From: Neoalteromonas arenosi
Lineage (GTDB): Bacteria > Pseudomonadota > Gammaproteobacteria > Enterobacterales > Alteromonadaceae
Assembly: GCF_030362855.1 (NCBI RefSeq)
Contig: NZ_JAUCBP010000002.1
Span: 1 to 64,000, forward strand
Direction of reading: 5' to 3'
DNA length: 64,000 bases
Part shown: in pieces, positions 8,167 to 18,716 of the stretch
Layout: each line of letters starts with the position of its first letter
Position numbering within the stretch: the stretch's first letter is position 1
The notes under the pieces: generated by a model
Databases searched by the model: none
What the model saw: only the letters and a program-made list of their open reading frames with translations
What the model was told of the DNA's origin: nothing
Position numbers and translations under genes: made by a program

Positions 8167-11100
8167 GTGAAGAAGAATGTTCGGATTTTTATTTCATCAC
8201 CCAACGATGTAGAAATTGAGCGGCAAATAGCGCTGCAAGTTATTCAGCGTTTGGCTAGAAAGTACAACAACAGTATTAACCTCAAAGCCATTTTATGGGA
8301 ACGCGAACCCCTGCTAGCCAGCGGACATTTCCAAGATGCGCTGGATCCCAGTACTGCCGATATCGCTATTTGTTTATTGTGGTCGCGGTTGGGCTCACCA
8401 CTACCAGAGCAGTTCAAGTCGATGGATGGGCGAACTGGCATAACGGGCACTGAGTGGGAATTTGAACGAGCACTAGCTGCGTTTGAAGAGCACCAAAAGC
8501 CGGATCTGTTGGTCTATCGCAAAACCGCCAAAGTATCCACCGACATTGAAAACCTCGCGCAAGCTAAGAGTTTGTTGGAGCAAAAACAAAAAGTTGAGGA
8601 TTTCTTTCAGCGTTATTTTCATTACCAAGACGAATTTAGTACTTTCCGACGCGCCTACTTCTCGTTCGATAACGCCGAGGACTTTGAGCTTTTGCTTGAG
8701 TCCCATTTGCAACCCTTGATAGAAAAGCACGTTATCGATGCATCTAACACCCAAAATGTCACTTGGTTTGAGGGCTCCCCCTTTGCCGGCTTAGCGGCTT
8801 ATGAAGAGCATCAACACTCAGTTTTCTTTGGTCGCACTAAAGCCATTGGCGAAGTCATGAGTCGCTACAAGCGTCTAGTCGAACGCGGTAGCGGGTTCAT
8901 TATGATTTCTGGCATGAGCGGTAGCGGCAAGTCGTCTTTAGTCAACGCTGGTTTACTCCCCCTCATCAGAACGCCGCGAGTCGTGAGTTTTGATGTTGCC
9001 TATATTGACGTAACGCGATTTTCACCGCGACAACTTGGGCACAGCAAAGGCCCCTTGTATGCGCTGTGTGAATTGTTTTTAGCCCAAAGCCAAGCAACTG
9101 TGTTTGATATTGATGCTGAAACCTTGTTTGAGCAACTCAAAGGCTCACCAAAGAGTTTGGCGTCTACGTTCATGCATGCGACCGATGTCCTTGCGCAGCA
9201 ACAGACTTTACATCAGAACGTCGCCTGTCGCTTTCAGTTAATCATTGATCAAAGTGAAGAGATCTTTACGCTGGCTGGCGTGGGCAAAGAACAGTTAGTC
9301 GAGTTCTGGCAAGGTATAGCGGCACTTGTGAATACCGGATTTGTGTGGGTGTTGGGTTCTATTCGCAGTGATATGGTCGGGCAAGGCCAAAATACGCCAC
9401 TGTTTGATTTAATGCAGGGCGAGGGCGACTATAAACTAGCCCCTCCCAGTGCCACTGAGATCCGCCAGATCATTGCTGAGCCTGCTGCGGCGGCAGGCGT
9501 TTCATTTGAAGTCGATAAAGATGGACGATCATTGGCTGATGTGATTTTTGAAGACAGTCAGGCGCAATTGGGCAGCTTGCCGTTAGTGGCATTTTGTCTA
9601 AATGAGTTATTTGAGCTGGCCAAAAATACTGAGAATGCGCCAAACCTATTATCATTTAATGCTTACTACAACAAACTCGGTGGGCTTGCTGGCGCCATCT
9701 CGAAGCGAGCAGAAAGCATTGTCCAACAGTTTCAAGCGCAGGGTTATAATCTCGATACTGAATTACCGTACTTTTTCAATGCATTTATTCGCGTATGTGA
9801 TGTTACTGCCGATGGCAGCGTAACCGCGAGAGTTGTGCCGCCGGCGGCAATCACTCGGCCTGAGCAGCAAGCCTTGATTGAAGCTTTTGTTGATGCACGA
9901 TTGATTGTGCACACCGAAAGTTATTATCGCTTTGCTCATGAAGCACTAATTTCCAAGTGGCACCGGATCCAAAAATGGATTGGTGAAGATCGCAGTTTCC
10001 AAGCATTTAAGGCCCAAATTGAAGAAGATGTAAGCATTTGGCAACGAGAAGGTCAACCGACTGCACGATTATTGAATCGCGGCAAAATGCTTGATGAAGC
10101 CGAAACTTGGATGGACCTGCGACGTGATGACTTTCTACCAACAACCATTGATTATTTACAACACAGTATCGATAAATGCAATTTCAGTAAGCGCCGGCGC
10201 ATAGCCGCAGTCATTGCGGTATTTATAAGCCTTTGTGTATTGACGTTGTACTCTTGGCAACAGCAGCAAAAGGCGCAACAAAATTATGCTCAAGCGCTAC
10301 AGAATCAGAGCTTGTATTTGGCCGAACAGGCCCGCGATCAATATGAACGCGGTCGCACGGATACTGCTATGTTACTTGCGCTTAATGCATTACCTGGCCT
10401 GTACGGTGGCGATCGCCCACACCAGGATCTGGCCGACGTGTGGTTGAGTTTAGCCACGTCAAATAACCGTGTGCTGGCAACTTTCACTCATGAGGGATGG
10501 GTGAATGACGTAGCTATCGTCAATGACGGTAAGTACGTTATCTCGGTTGGCGATGATGGTATTGCTTATGTGTGGGATATCGAGCAAAGCACAATAAAAT
10601 ACACCTGGGATCATGGTGTGTTACTCGAGCGCGTAGTAGTCAGTCCAAATCAGGAATGGGTAGTCACCGTAGGGTATGATCACGGCGTGCGTTTGTGGTC
10701 CATGCGCAATGGCCTGATGTTGAGTGAATTGATATTTGAGAACTTTGTTGACGACCTCAGCTTTACCGATCAGGCAAACCGTATGTTGGTTCAAACCAGT
10801 GCGGGGGAGCTCAGTGTTATCGCGATTGACGCTGATGGTACTATGGCTATTCAACGCTCCATGTTAAACATTTCCGCTCATGCTTCATCTCAGACTGATG
10901 GCAAATTTGCGGCACTGCAGGATGATGGGGGAGTCATAATTTCTGCGCTCGAGGCTAGTGGTGGTAATAGGCTTATCAATGTGAACGGCGATGTACACCT
11001 GGTCGCTATTGATGCGCAAGCGGCCAAGCTGGCAATAGGTACAGCCGATGGCCAGGTAACTATTTGGACGATTGCGCAAGGTCAACAGCTGCACAGTTTT

Positions 11101-12570
11101 AGTCACGAATTTGGTCTTGAAACGATAACGTTTTCACCCAACTCGCAAATTCTCTTTACCAGTGATCTGCAAGGCACTGGATTTCTATGGGACCTGTCTT
11201 CAGGCAAACTACTAACGACCCTTGGCCATACACGCCAGCTAAATAGTGCGGCATTTAACCGCGATGGGACTCAACTGGTAACTGGATCTCGCGGAAACTC
11301 GGTGTCTTTATGGGACGTTGCAACCGGGGAATTGTTACAACGCGGTTGGCACAACAAAGACATTTTTCGTGTTCATTTTGCTGATAATGATCAGCGTTTG
11401 GTTTCCGCCTCAGGTGATGGCACTGCAATTTTGTGGCAAATAATTCCAGCTCCTATTAACTTTATGACTCATCAAGACGCGCTCATGGGGGCTGTTATAT
11501 CCCCTCTAAATCGGTATTTAGGCACCGCATCGGATGATAAGACAGGTGTTCTTTGGGACATCGCCACAGGCCAATCGAAATTTGTTATGCAGCATTCCGA
11601 CTCGGTTTACATGCTCAGTTTCAGTGCTGATGAAAAACGCGTAGCGTCTTCATCATTGGATGGTTTAGTACGCATTTGGTCGACTGAAACGGGTGAGCTA
11701 TTAGCTCAAGTTGAATATGCGGGCGGTGTTTGGGAGTCTCATTTTAGCGCTGACGGTAACAGACTTTATGCATTAATTGAGAACAATGTGGCTGAAGTTA
11801 CAGATATTGCCACTAATGAGACTTTAATTAGCGTAGCTTCGGATATCCCTGTGCACTATATCGCGCTTAACTCGGCGGGTAACTTGCTCGCCATAGGTAA
11901 CGAAGATGGGGTGATTGAGCTTTGGTCGCTACCTAGCCAAGAAAAAGTGCACCAGTTTAGTCATGAACGGGAGATTTGGAATCTCGCTTTTAGTCCGCGA
12001 GATGATGAGCTTGCTAGTGTTGGCGCTGACCATAAACTGATCGTTTGGGATCTTAATACCGGACAAAAGCGTTTTGAGTACTCGCATCGCGATACCATTT
12101 GGGACGTGAATTTCAGCCCAGATGGAAGCTTACTACTGACCGGGTCATGGGATAATACCGCCAGCGTGATCGACCGTTTCACCGGCGAAGAGCGCCATGT
12201 GTTGCGCCATGCGGATGATGTCAATTGGACGCGCTTTACTCAAGATGGAGAGCACATCGTAACTTATTCCAATGATGGAACGGCAGCTCTTTGGGAGACT
12301 GATAGTGGAGAAAGAGTCGGTGTTATCACATACTCAGGTGCACCACAAATGGAAGCCATTGCTTCGGATGGCGAAAAGGTGATCACTATCGCACCCAGTG
12401 GGGTTGCAACTGTTCATACATTCTCTGATGTATTTTCTGTTTCTCAAGCAGTTGGGCAGTTACCGATCAATCGAAGGTGTTTATCTGCCGCAGAACGCGA
12501 AGATTTCTTCCTACTGCCGCTGACTGCACAAGAACGTGCAGCGCGAAGATGTGAGCCAAACGTCGACTAA
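8167..12570 (+). CDS. DUF4062 - STAND ATPase (nSTAND1-like) - TM - WD40 repeat protein
   Basis: A 1467-residue multidomain protein. Residues 1 to ~95 are a DUF4062-type domain (RIFISSPNDVEIERQIA), TIR-like in fold and common at the N-terminus of STAND proteins. Next is VFFGRTKAIGEV followed by a P-loop, GMSGSGKS (249-256), and a Walker B-like LIIDQSEEIF, as in nSTAND1 ATPases. A single membrane segment lies near 677-696 (IAAVIAVFISLCVLTLY) with a QQ-rich coil after it. From ~772 to the end is a long WD40 array with repeated ILWDIATG- or VWDLNTG-like turns. The GTG start has GAGAAGGA upstream. Such proteins usually sense a ligand through the repeats and signal through the N-terminus; roles in antiphage defence or signalling are known for relatives. 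No partner gene is adjacent, but TIR and patatin genes lie 2-5 kb away. Confidence 0.9.
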   Translation: MKKNVRIFISSPNDVEIERQIALQVIQRLARKYNNSINLKAILWEREPLLASGHFQDALDPSTADIAICLLWSRLGSPLPEQFKSMDGRTGITGTEWEFERALAAFEEHQKPDLLVYRKTAKVSTDIENLAQAKSLLEQKQKVEDFFQRYFHYQDEFSTFRRAYFSFDNAEDFELLLESHLQPLIEKHVIDASNTQNVTWFEGSPFAGLAAYEEHQHSVFFGRTKAIGEVMSRYKRLVERGSGFIMISGMSGSGKSSLVNAGLLPLIRTPRVVSFDVAYIDVTRFSPRQLGHSKGPLYALCELFLAQSQATVFDIDAETLFEQLKGSPKSLASTFMHATDVLAQQQTLHQNVACRFQLIIDQSEEIFTLAGVGKEQLVEFWQGIAALVNTGFVWVLGSIRSDMVGQGQNTPLFDLMQGEGDYKLAPPSATEIRQIIAEPAAAAGVSFEVDKDGRSLADVIFEDSQAQLGSLPLVAFCLNELFELAKNTENAPNLLSFNAYYNKLGGLAGAISKRAESIVQQFQAQGYNLDTELPYFFNAFIRVCDVTADGSVTARVVPPAAITRPEQQALIEAFVDARLIVHTESYYRFAHEALISKWHRIQKWIGEDRSFQAFKAQIEEDVSIWQREGQPTARLLNRGKMLDEAETWMDLRRDDFLPTTIDYLQHSIDKCNFSKRRRIAAVIAVFISLCVLTLYSWQQQQKAQQNYAQALQNQSLYLAEQARDQYERGRTDTAMLLALNALPGLYGGDRPHQDLADVWLSLATSNNRVLATFTHEGWVNDVAIVNDGKYVISVGDDGIAYVWDIEQSTIKYTWDHGVLLERVVVSPNQEWVVTVGYDHGVRLWSMRNGLMLSELIFENFVDDLSFTDQANRMLVQTSAGELSVIAIDADGTMAIQRSMLNISAHASSQTDGKFAALQDDGGVIISALEASGGNRLINVNGDVHLVAIDAQAAKLAIGTADGQVTIWTIAQGQQLHSFSHEFGLETITFSPNSQILFTSDLQGTGFLWDLSSGKLLTTLGHTRQLNSAAFNRDGTQLVTGSRGNSVSLWDVATGELLQRGWHNKDIFRVHFADNDQRLVSASGDGTAILWQIIPAPINFMTHQDALMGAVISPLNRYLGTASDDKTGVLWDIATGQSKFVMQHSDSVYMLSFSADEKRVASSSLDGLVRIWSTETGELLAQVEYAGGVWESHFSADGNRLYALIENNVAEVTDIATNETLISVASDIPVHYIALNSAGNLLAIGNEDGVIELWSLPSQEKVHQFSHEREIWNLAFSPRDDELASVGADHKLIVWDLNTGQKRFEYSHRDTIWDVNFSPDGSLLLTGSWDNTASVIDRFTGEERHVLRHADDVNWTRFTQDGEHIVTYSNDGTAALWETDSGERVGVITYSGAPQMEAIASDGEKVITIAPSGVATVHTFSDVFSVSQAVGQLPINRRCLSAAEREDFFLLPLTAQERAARRCEPNVD

Positions 12571-12655
12571 AACTACAGGCAGCGTATGATAAGAGAGTGG
12601 GCTTTGGGGCTGAATGACTCCATAACAATTTAATTGACATTCAAGGACGTAATTG

Positions 12656-14017
12656 ATGAAAGATATAAACCGCGTGTTCTCAACATACGCTTTTCTAAGC
12701 GGCTTTTTACGGCGTGTTTTAATGGCCAGTACCTGTGTTTGCCTGTGTAGCATTTCATTGGCGTCTCCTACTGCGCAGCAATCACTGTCTGATGCCGAAT
12801 CGGATCCGCGAAAACTTGAACTTATGCAGGGATTTCCACCGCCTGTGGATAAACGAATTACATTGCCTGACTCTGTTTTCTTCAGCTTCCCTAACTTGCG
12901 TTGGTCGGTGTGTCATATGCGGGAACTGTTGCCAACGGCCAATATTGAGCGCCACCCAGATGCCTATAATCTGCTTCCGGTAGATTTGGACGATGCTATT
13001 GACGATATTGCCTTTACACCTATCGACGCTGAATCATCGATGACTTGGCGAGAATCTTTAGCGCATAATTACACCGATGGCATCCTTATTTTACATCGAG
13101 GTAGGATAGTCTATGAACGCTATCGCGGATGTCTAACACCAGATACTCGTCATGCTGCCATGTCTATGACTAAATCATTAACGGGTTTATTGGCAGAAAT
13201 TTTGATTGCTCAGGATCTGCTAGATGAGAACGCGAAGGTTAGTGCGATCATTCCCGAACTGACTGAATCCGCATTTGGTTCAGCGACTGTGCGGCAAGTC
13301 ATGAATATGACAACGGCCATACAGTACAGTGAAAACTATGCCGACCCTAATGCGGATATTTGGCAATATGCGTATGCTGCGAACCCTTTGCCTAAGCCAG
13401 ATGATTACGCTGGTCCAGTGGGATATTTTGAGTACTTACAAACAGTGCAGCAACAAGGTGAGCATGGTCAAGTCTTTGGCTATAAGACGGTAAATAGTGA
13501 CGTGCTCGGTTGGATCTTGGCGCGCACTTCTGGCAAGTCATACAATCATTTAGCCAGTGAACTGGTATGGGAAAAGATTGGGGCAAAATACAGTGCTGAT
13601 ATCACCGTTGATGGGCTTGGAACACCATTTGCTGGTGGTGGGCTTAGTGCAACCTTACAGGACTTAGCGCGTTTGGGATTCGTGGTACTGAACCGAGGAT
13701 ACAGTAACGGCGTTGAGGTAATACCCTCTGATGCCATCAACAGCATCATGGCTGGTGGCGATAAATCTGCATTCGACAAAGCTGGGTTCAGCACGATGCC
13801 GGGCGGCAGCTATCAAAGTATGTGGTGGCACTTTCACAATGCGAATGGCGCTTTTGCCGCAAGAGGAGTACATGGGCAAACCATTTACATTGCTCCTACA
13901 GCAGATATGGTGATTGTTAGGCTGGCGTCACATCCGAGTGCAGCAAACTCTGTCATCGATCCAACCTCGCTACCGGCCTATGAGGCTGTGGCGCAGTACT
14001 TAATGGCGCTAAATTAG
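12656..14017 (+). CDS. Exported serine hydrolase, class C beta-lactamase-like
   Basis: A 453-residue protein of the beta-lactamase/DD-peptidase fold. The S-x-x-K motif is SMTK in RHAAMSMTKSLTGLL, and a Y-x-N-like element is YKTVNSDVLGW. The C-terminal HGQTIYIAP resembles the family's third motif (H-x-G type). An N-terminal hydrophobic stretch (VLMASTCVCLCSISLAS) is a likely signal peptide, so it acts in the periplasm. Relatives include esterases, 6-aminohexanoate-dimer hydrolases and penicillin-binding-protein homologs; real beta-lactamase activity is not implied. CAAGGACG about 10 bases before ATG 12656 is the ribosome site. It is convergent with the GGDEF gene. Confidence 0.85.
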   Translation: MKDINRVFSTYAFLSGFLRRVLMASTCVCLCSISLASPTAQQSLSDAESDPRKLELMQGFPPPVDKRITLPDSVFFSFPNLRWSVCHMRELLPTANIERHPDAYNLLPVDLDDAIDDIAFTPIDAESSMTWRESLAHNYTDGILILHRGRIVYERYRGCLTPDTRHAAMSMTKSLTGLLAEILIAQDLLDENAKVSAIIPELTESAFGSATVRQVMNMTTAIQYSENYADPNADIWQYAYAANPLPKPDDYAGPVGYFEYLQTVQQQGEHGQVFGYKTVNSDVLGWILARTSGKSYNHLASELVWEKIGAKYSADITVDGLGTPFAGGGLSATLQDLARLGFVVLNRGYSNGVEVIPSDAINSIMAGGDKSAFDKAGFSTMPGGSYQSMWWHFHNANGAFAARGVHGQTIYIAPTADMVIVRLASHPSAANSVIDPTSLPAYEAVAQYLMALN

Positions 14018-14030
14018 ATTGGTTTACGCA

Positions 14031-15782
14031 CTATGCACTGGCGAGCACTTGAGTCGCAGGCATCACCTTATTACGGCCAGAGTTTTTAACCGTGTATAGT
14101 GCCTTATCAGCCGCATCGATCATACGGTCTAAATCGTCGGCATCCAGTGGATGACCAAAAAATTGCCCGTCGATAGTACCGCATACGCCGAAACTAGCGG
14201 TAAATTCTATTTTATCTTCATCAATATCTATGCGCGCTTGAGCTACTAAGGCGCGCAAATTTTCAGCATGTTTGATCGCTTGTTGCTCATTAGTGTCGGG
14301 TAACAGAAGTAAGAATTCTTCACCGCCCCAACGCGCCATAACATCACTGCGTCGCGCACCATGTTGCAGCAACGCTGCAATGCTCTTTAAGACTTCGTCG
14401 CCTTGAACATGACCGTATTGGTCGTTAATTTGTTTGAATAAGTCGATATCGAGTATTACCACGGATATATCACGGCCACTGCGCAGTTGCTGGTACCAAA
14501 CGGGTGTTGCAGCATGTTCAAAACCACGGCGATTGTTTAGGCCAGTCAATGAATCAATACGGGCACTGCGCAATGCCAATTGTTTTTCAACTTCGGCAGT
14601 GCGGAAACGTTGTGCCAGCAAAAAGGCTAAACAGATAGCCTCAAATGACATACCCACTTCGATAAGCTTAAATGTCATGTCGTTGTAAGGTAGTAAGCCA
14701 GCAACCGCCGCAGTCGATATACAGATACAAACCGCAGCAGTGAGTGAGCACACTAAAAACAACTTCGCCGCAGCAACACCGTTGCGCAATGCGGTATGGC
14801 CCAGCGCAATAAATAGCACTGCAAAGCTGGTATTCAGTAAAAACGCTAGTACGAGGGACAATGTCAGGTTGTTAAGTAGCGCACCAATGACCATACCTGC
14901 GGGAATAAAAACAGTGACCCCTACCGTAACTTTGTCTAACCAAGGGGCGTGACTCTTGGTATTAAGCAACACTCGGGCAAAGTGTAACCCTGCAATCGAG
15001 TAGGTGATCATCAAGAAGATGTTAAGCCAATCTTGAAAGTAGGGGCCCCAATCTGGAGTAAACCAAGTATGTAGTTGACCGGTATAAGACAAGCTATTAA
15101 TCACAAAGCCGACGAGGTAAACGGCGTACAAAGCGTATTCGCGTTTGCGGATGCTGATATAGATAATCAAGTTGTACATCGCCAACGCCAGCATAATTCC
15201 ATACAGCAATCCGTATTGATAACCGCTAGAAATGTCTCTCTGCACTGCTAGCCCAGATTCGGCAATCCGCAGCGGAATAGCCATTGGACCGACTGTTTCG
15301 ACGCGCATATATAACTGAGTAGCACCAGGTGGTAGCTCCGTTTCAAATGCGAAGTAGCGGTATTGCATTGGGCGTTGTTCATAAGGAGTGGCATCACCAC
15401 CACTTTCAACATGGATGACTTTGCCGTTGTGAATCAGCCAGGCGTCGATAACGTCGAGCCACGGTGTTTCAGTGCTAAAGCGAAACACCGTGGCTTCCGT
15501 CGCATCGTTTTGCAGCTCGGTTTTAAGCCACACTGGCGCAACGCTTATACCAATTGAAATTGATTCGCTTATGCCGGTTGGATGGCTTTTAGCCGCAAAC
15601 TGCTCTATGGCTTCAGACACCTCAAGCCGGCGACCTGATTCTTGAAAGTAACGTGTATACTCGCCCGCGGTTACTGCTGGATTTTGAGAAACATTAAGGA
15701 TCGGCTCGGCGTGCACAAGGCTGTGTAAACAAGAAAGTGTTATTAATAACCACCACCGCAGTGTGGACGGACTTATATGCAT
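14031..15782 (-). CDS. 7TMR-DISM diguanylate cyclase (GGDEF)
   Basis: A 583-residue membrane sensor. After a signal peptide (cut near VHA-EP) comes a periplasmic 7TMR-DISMED2-like domain, then seven membrane helices (about residues 190-390), then a C-terminal GGDEF domain starting LTGLNNRRGF. The active-site signature is GGEEF (486-490), a functional variant, and RRSD just before it fits the inhibitory RxxD site. It should make c-di-GMP in answer to an extracytoplasmic ligand, perhaps a carbohydrate. Its 5' end faces the sucrose-cluster receptor across a 425-base gap, so the promoters diverge; a link to sugar sensing is possible but unproven. Confidence 0.92.
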   Translation of the reverse strand: MHISPSTLRWWLLITLSCLHSLVHAEPILNVSQNPAVTAGEYTRYFQESGRRLEVSEAIEQFAAKSHPTGISESISIGISVAPVWLKTELQNDATEATVFRFSTETPWLDVIDAWLIHNGKVIHVESGGDATPYEQRPMQYRYFAFETELPPGATQLYMRVETVGPMAIPLRIAESGLAVQRDISSGYQYGLLYGIMLALAMYNLIIYISIRKREYALYAVYLVGFVINSLSYTGQLHTWFTPDWGPYFQDWLNIFLMITYSIAGLHFARVLLNTKSHAPWLDKVTVGVTVFIPAGMVIGALLNNLTLSLVLAFLLNTSFAVLFIALGHTALRNGVAAAKLFLVCSLTAAVCICISTAAVAGLLPYNDMTFKLIEVGMSFEAICLAFLLAQRFRTAEVEKQLALRSARIDSLTGLNNRRGFEHAATPVWYQQLRSGRDISVVILDIDLFKQINDQYGHVQGDEVLKSIAALLQHGARRSDVMARWGGEEFLLLLPDTNEQQAIKHAENLRALVAQARIDIDEDKIEFTASFGVCGTIDGQFFGHPLDADDLDRMIDAADKALYTVKNSGRNKVMPATQVLASA

Positions 15783-16207
15783 ATAAAATTCTCACGCACG
15801 CAACCATCCACTGTATTGTGCTTTTTGCTACCTGCAGAAAACACGCTAACTCTCGCAACAAATGCTGCCCTAGCGCTATGCTTAATTGTAACTGAGATTT
15901 AATTAAACTCACGCTAAAATTTCTACTTACATCTCAATAGAGTAGTTATGAGACATCTCCGATATTTGGCTTTGGCAGTCATCACTCATAAAATTCTACA
16001 CAGCGGCTAGAGGTAAAACCCTCTAATTATCAACCACATAAATAGAGTCCGTAAATTTTATTGCAACATGCTGTTTACATTTTGCGCAACCGTTGTTAAC
16101 GTTTACTTAAACGATTAAGAAGATTTTAGAACAAATACTAACTATAGTCCTAACGTTTCGTGTATTCGGTTGAAACGTATGGATAAGACTCAAGCGTGGA
16201 GAAAACT
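15783..16207 (+). promoter_or_regulatory. Divergent intergenic region with CGTTT/AAACG inverted repeats
   Basis: A 425-base AT-rich region between the GGDEF gene and the sucrose TonB receptor. Two inverted repeats stand out: CGTTTACTTAAACG (16100-16113, inside a looser TTAACGTTT...AAACGATTAA) and ACGTTTC - 12 bases - GAAACGT (16153-16178), the latter about 30 bases before the receptor ATG. The shared AAACG core resembles half-sites used by LacI-family repressors, and the cluster encodes one at 22464. No further gene or RNA is seen here. Confidence 0.4.
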
Positions 16208-18706
16208 ATGTTGGACACTTATAAGATGAAAACCCTCGCAATTGCCGTTGCCTGTGGTCTTGGCACTGCTGCGGTTGCACAAGAGGAAGCTGCTGTTGAA
16301 AAACCGGTATATGAACAAATTGTTGTAACTGCATCACCTTCAGGTGCGACAGCTCAAGAGGCGAGTGTATCGGTAAGCTCGCTCGATAACATTGCGATTG
16401 AAAAGCTCGCGCCGCGCTCCACTGCTGAAGTCTTTAGATCGTTACCGGGTATTCGCGCAGAATCATCCGGTGGTGGTGGTAACGCCAATATCACTATTCG
16501 CGGTATTCCACTTGCGACTGGTGGTTCGAAGTTTATGCAGATTCACGAAGATGGTTTACCCGTATTGGAGTACGGTGATATCAACTTTGGTAATGCGGAT
16601 AACTTTCTGCGTTATGACTGGTCTGTCGGCACGGTTGAGGCGGTGCGCGGTGGCTCAGCTTCAACCTTTGCCAGTAACTCACCAGGCGGTGTTATCAACT
16701 TGATCAGTAACACCGGTGAATACGGTGGTGGGGCAATCGGTACGTCTTTTGGATTGGATTACGATGAATTCCGCTTAGACTTCTCCTATGGCGGTGAAAT
16801 TAACGATGATTTGTATTTCCACATCGGTGGTTTCGCTCGCGGTGGTGAAGGTACACGTGATACTGGATTCAACGGCGACCAAGGTGGCCAAGTTAAATTC
16901 AATATGACGCAGTTGCTCGACAACGGTCATGTGCGTTTCTATTTCAAACATTTAGACGATCGCGTGACAACTTACTTGCCTGCACCTGTTTTAGTTAACA
17001 GCAATGGTGACTATGGTCCGGTGCCAAACTTTGATGCCAGCAGCGAGACATTACACTCTGCCTATACCACCAATATCTCTACGTTTGACTCATTTGGGAA
17101 TCCGCGCAACCGCGACTTGACGGATGGGATTGAGTCACAAGTCACTTCGTTCGGTTTTGAGGTAGATCTTGAAGTTGCGCCGGATACCGTACTACTCAAC
17201 AAATTTAGAATTTCCGATGTATCGGGCGGCTTTATCTCGCCATTTACCGATACCTTTGGCGCTTACGGTCCACAGAGCGCACAACAAATGGCTGGTGCGA
17301 TTTGTGATTCAGCACTCGACGGCGATGGCAACCCATTTAACTGCGCCAGCACCTCAGTCACTTTGGCCAATGGTCCCAATGCCGGCAGCGAGTACACAGG
17401 CCTAGCCTTCCTAAATCTGTTATTCGATACGTCAATTAACGATTTGGGCAACATGATTAATGACTTAAACGTGCGCAAAGAGTTCGACAATGGCATGTCA
17501 CTTACGGTTGGTTACTATTACTCAAAGCAAGATATTGCGACTAGCTGGAACAGCTGGAATACCTTCATTCAAACCGTAGACGGTACCGATTCTCAATACT
17601 TACACATCACTGATGCTGACGGTAATGCATTAGTTAACAACGGCTTATGGGCACCGAGTTTCTTGTCGTGGGAGTGGGATCTAAACTACACCACTACAGC
17701 GCCATATATTAACTTTGGCTTTGAAGTGGGGGATGATTGGTTATTCGATATCAGTGCGCGCCGCGATAGCGTAGATGCTAATGGCGAGCTCATCAGCGCT
17801 TGTTGTGGTGGAAATACTGACTTTGACTTAAATGGCAATGGCGTTATTGACGGCAACTCTGAAGATGCGTCGGCATCAAATGGCTTCGGCTTCGGCGGCG
17901 GTGTGATCAATCTCAATCGCGCAGGCGCTGGCAGCCAAATCATCAACTACGATGCGAGTAACACCTCTTTCTCCTTGGGTGGCTCGTATCTCTACAGCGA
18001 TGATATGACATTCTTTGCCCGTTACAGTGAAGGTGGCCGTGCAATTGCTGATCGCTTATTACAAATCGCGGGAACATTAAATGGCGATGGCAGTTTAACC
18101 AGTACAACATCAGGTTTTGATGAAACTGACCAATTTGAATTGGGCTTAAAGTACGGTACGCCGGATTTACAGTTCAATGCGACATTCTTCAATACTGTTA
18201 CTCAAGATACCCAAGCGGAATTAACCAGCGGATTAACCTTTATTCGCGAGTATGAAGCAACTGGTATTGAGCTGGAAGGGCGGTATGACATTGGCAGCGG
18301 TTTCTCTGTTACAGGTAACGCAACTTGGACCGATGCAGAGATTAGTGAAGACCGCTTCAACCCAGCCTTGGTAGGTAATACACCACGTCGCCAAGCTGAC
18401 TTGATCTACACCATCGTACCGCAATTTGATACCGACAACTTCACAGTAGGTGCGGCGTTACAAGGCTCAACTGATTACTACGTGCAAGATAGTAACGAGT
18501 TGAAGCAGGATGCCTACATGTTAGTTAATCTATTTGCCACCTATTACATTTCTGATGACTTCTCAGTCAGTCTGAATATCAATAATGCGACTGATGAGTT
18601 TGTTATTACCGAATCTGAAGAAGGCAATGCGATGGCGGGCGATATTATCCGCGCCAGACCTTTGAACGGACGCACTAGCTCAATCTCAGTGAAGTACTCG
18701 TTCTAA
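16208..18706 (+). CDS. TonB-dependent receptor of the sucrose cluster
   Basis: An 832-residue outer-membrane receptor. It has a signal peptide (ending AAVAQ), a TonB-box-like YEQIVVTAS, a plug domain (LPGIRAESSGGGGNANITIRG, VRGGSASTFASNSPGG) and a long beta-barrel ending in SSISVKYSF with the C-terminal aromatic. ATG 16208 follows GGAG by 6 bases. It opens an apparent operon with an MFS transporter, a fructokinase and sucrose phosphorylase, so its cargo is most likely sucrose or a related glucoside (inference from context). A strong hairpin right after the stop probably raises its dose over the downstream genes. Confidence 0.9.
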   Translation: MLDTYKMKTLAIAVACGLGTAAVAQEEAAVEKPVYEQIVVTASPSGATAQEASVSVSSLDNIAIEKLAPRSTAEVFRSLPGIRAESSGGGGNANITIRGIPLATGGSKFMQIHEDGLPVLEYGDINFGNADNFLRYDWSVGTVEAVRGGSASTFASNSPGGVINLISNTGEYGGGAIGTSFGLDYDEFRLDFSYGGEINDDLYFHIGGFARGGEGTRDTGFNGDQGGQVKFNMTQLLDNGHVRFYFKHLDDRVTTYLPAPVLVNSNGDYGPVPNFDASSETLHSAYTTNISTFDSFGNPRNRDLTDGIESQVTSFGFEVDLEVAPDTVLLNKFRISDVSGGFISPFTDTFGAYGPQSAQQMAGAICDSALDGDGNPFNCASTSVTLANGPNAGSEYTGLAFLNLLFDTSINDLGNMINDLNVRKEFDNGMSLTVGYYYSKQDIATSWNSWNTFIQTVDGTDSQYLHITDADGNALVNNGLWAPSFLSWEWDLNYTTTAPYINFGFEVGDDWLFDISARRDSVDANGELISACCGGNTDFDLNGNGVIDGNSEDASASNGFGFGGGVINLNRAGAGSQIINYDASNTSFSLGGSYLYSDDMTFFARYSEGGRAIADRLLQIAGTLNGDGSLTSTTSGFDETDQFELGLKYGTPDLQFNATFFNTVTQDTQAELTSGLTFIREYEATGIELEGRYDIGSGFSVTGNATWTDAEISEDRFNPALVGNTPRRQADLIYTIVPQFDTDNFTVGAALQGSTDYYVQDSNELKQDAYMLVNLFATYYISDDFSVSLNINNATDEFVITESEEGNAMAGDIIRARPLNGRTSSISVKYSF

Positions 18707-18716
18707 TCTCGGCATG

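Noticed and set aside
16179-16229. 16-codon ORF overlapping the start of the sucrose TonB receptor
   Set aside because: No ribosome site, and it ends inside the receptor gene out of frame; probably chance.
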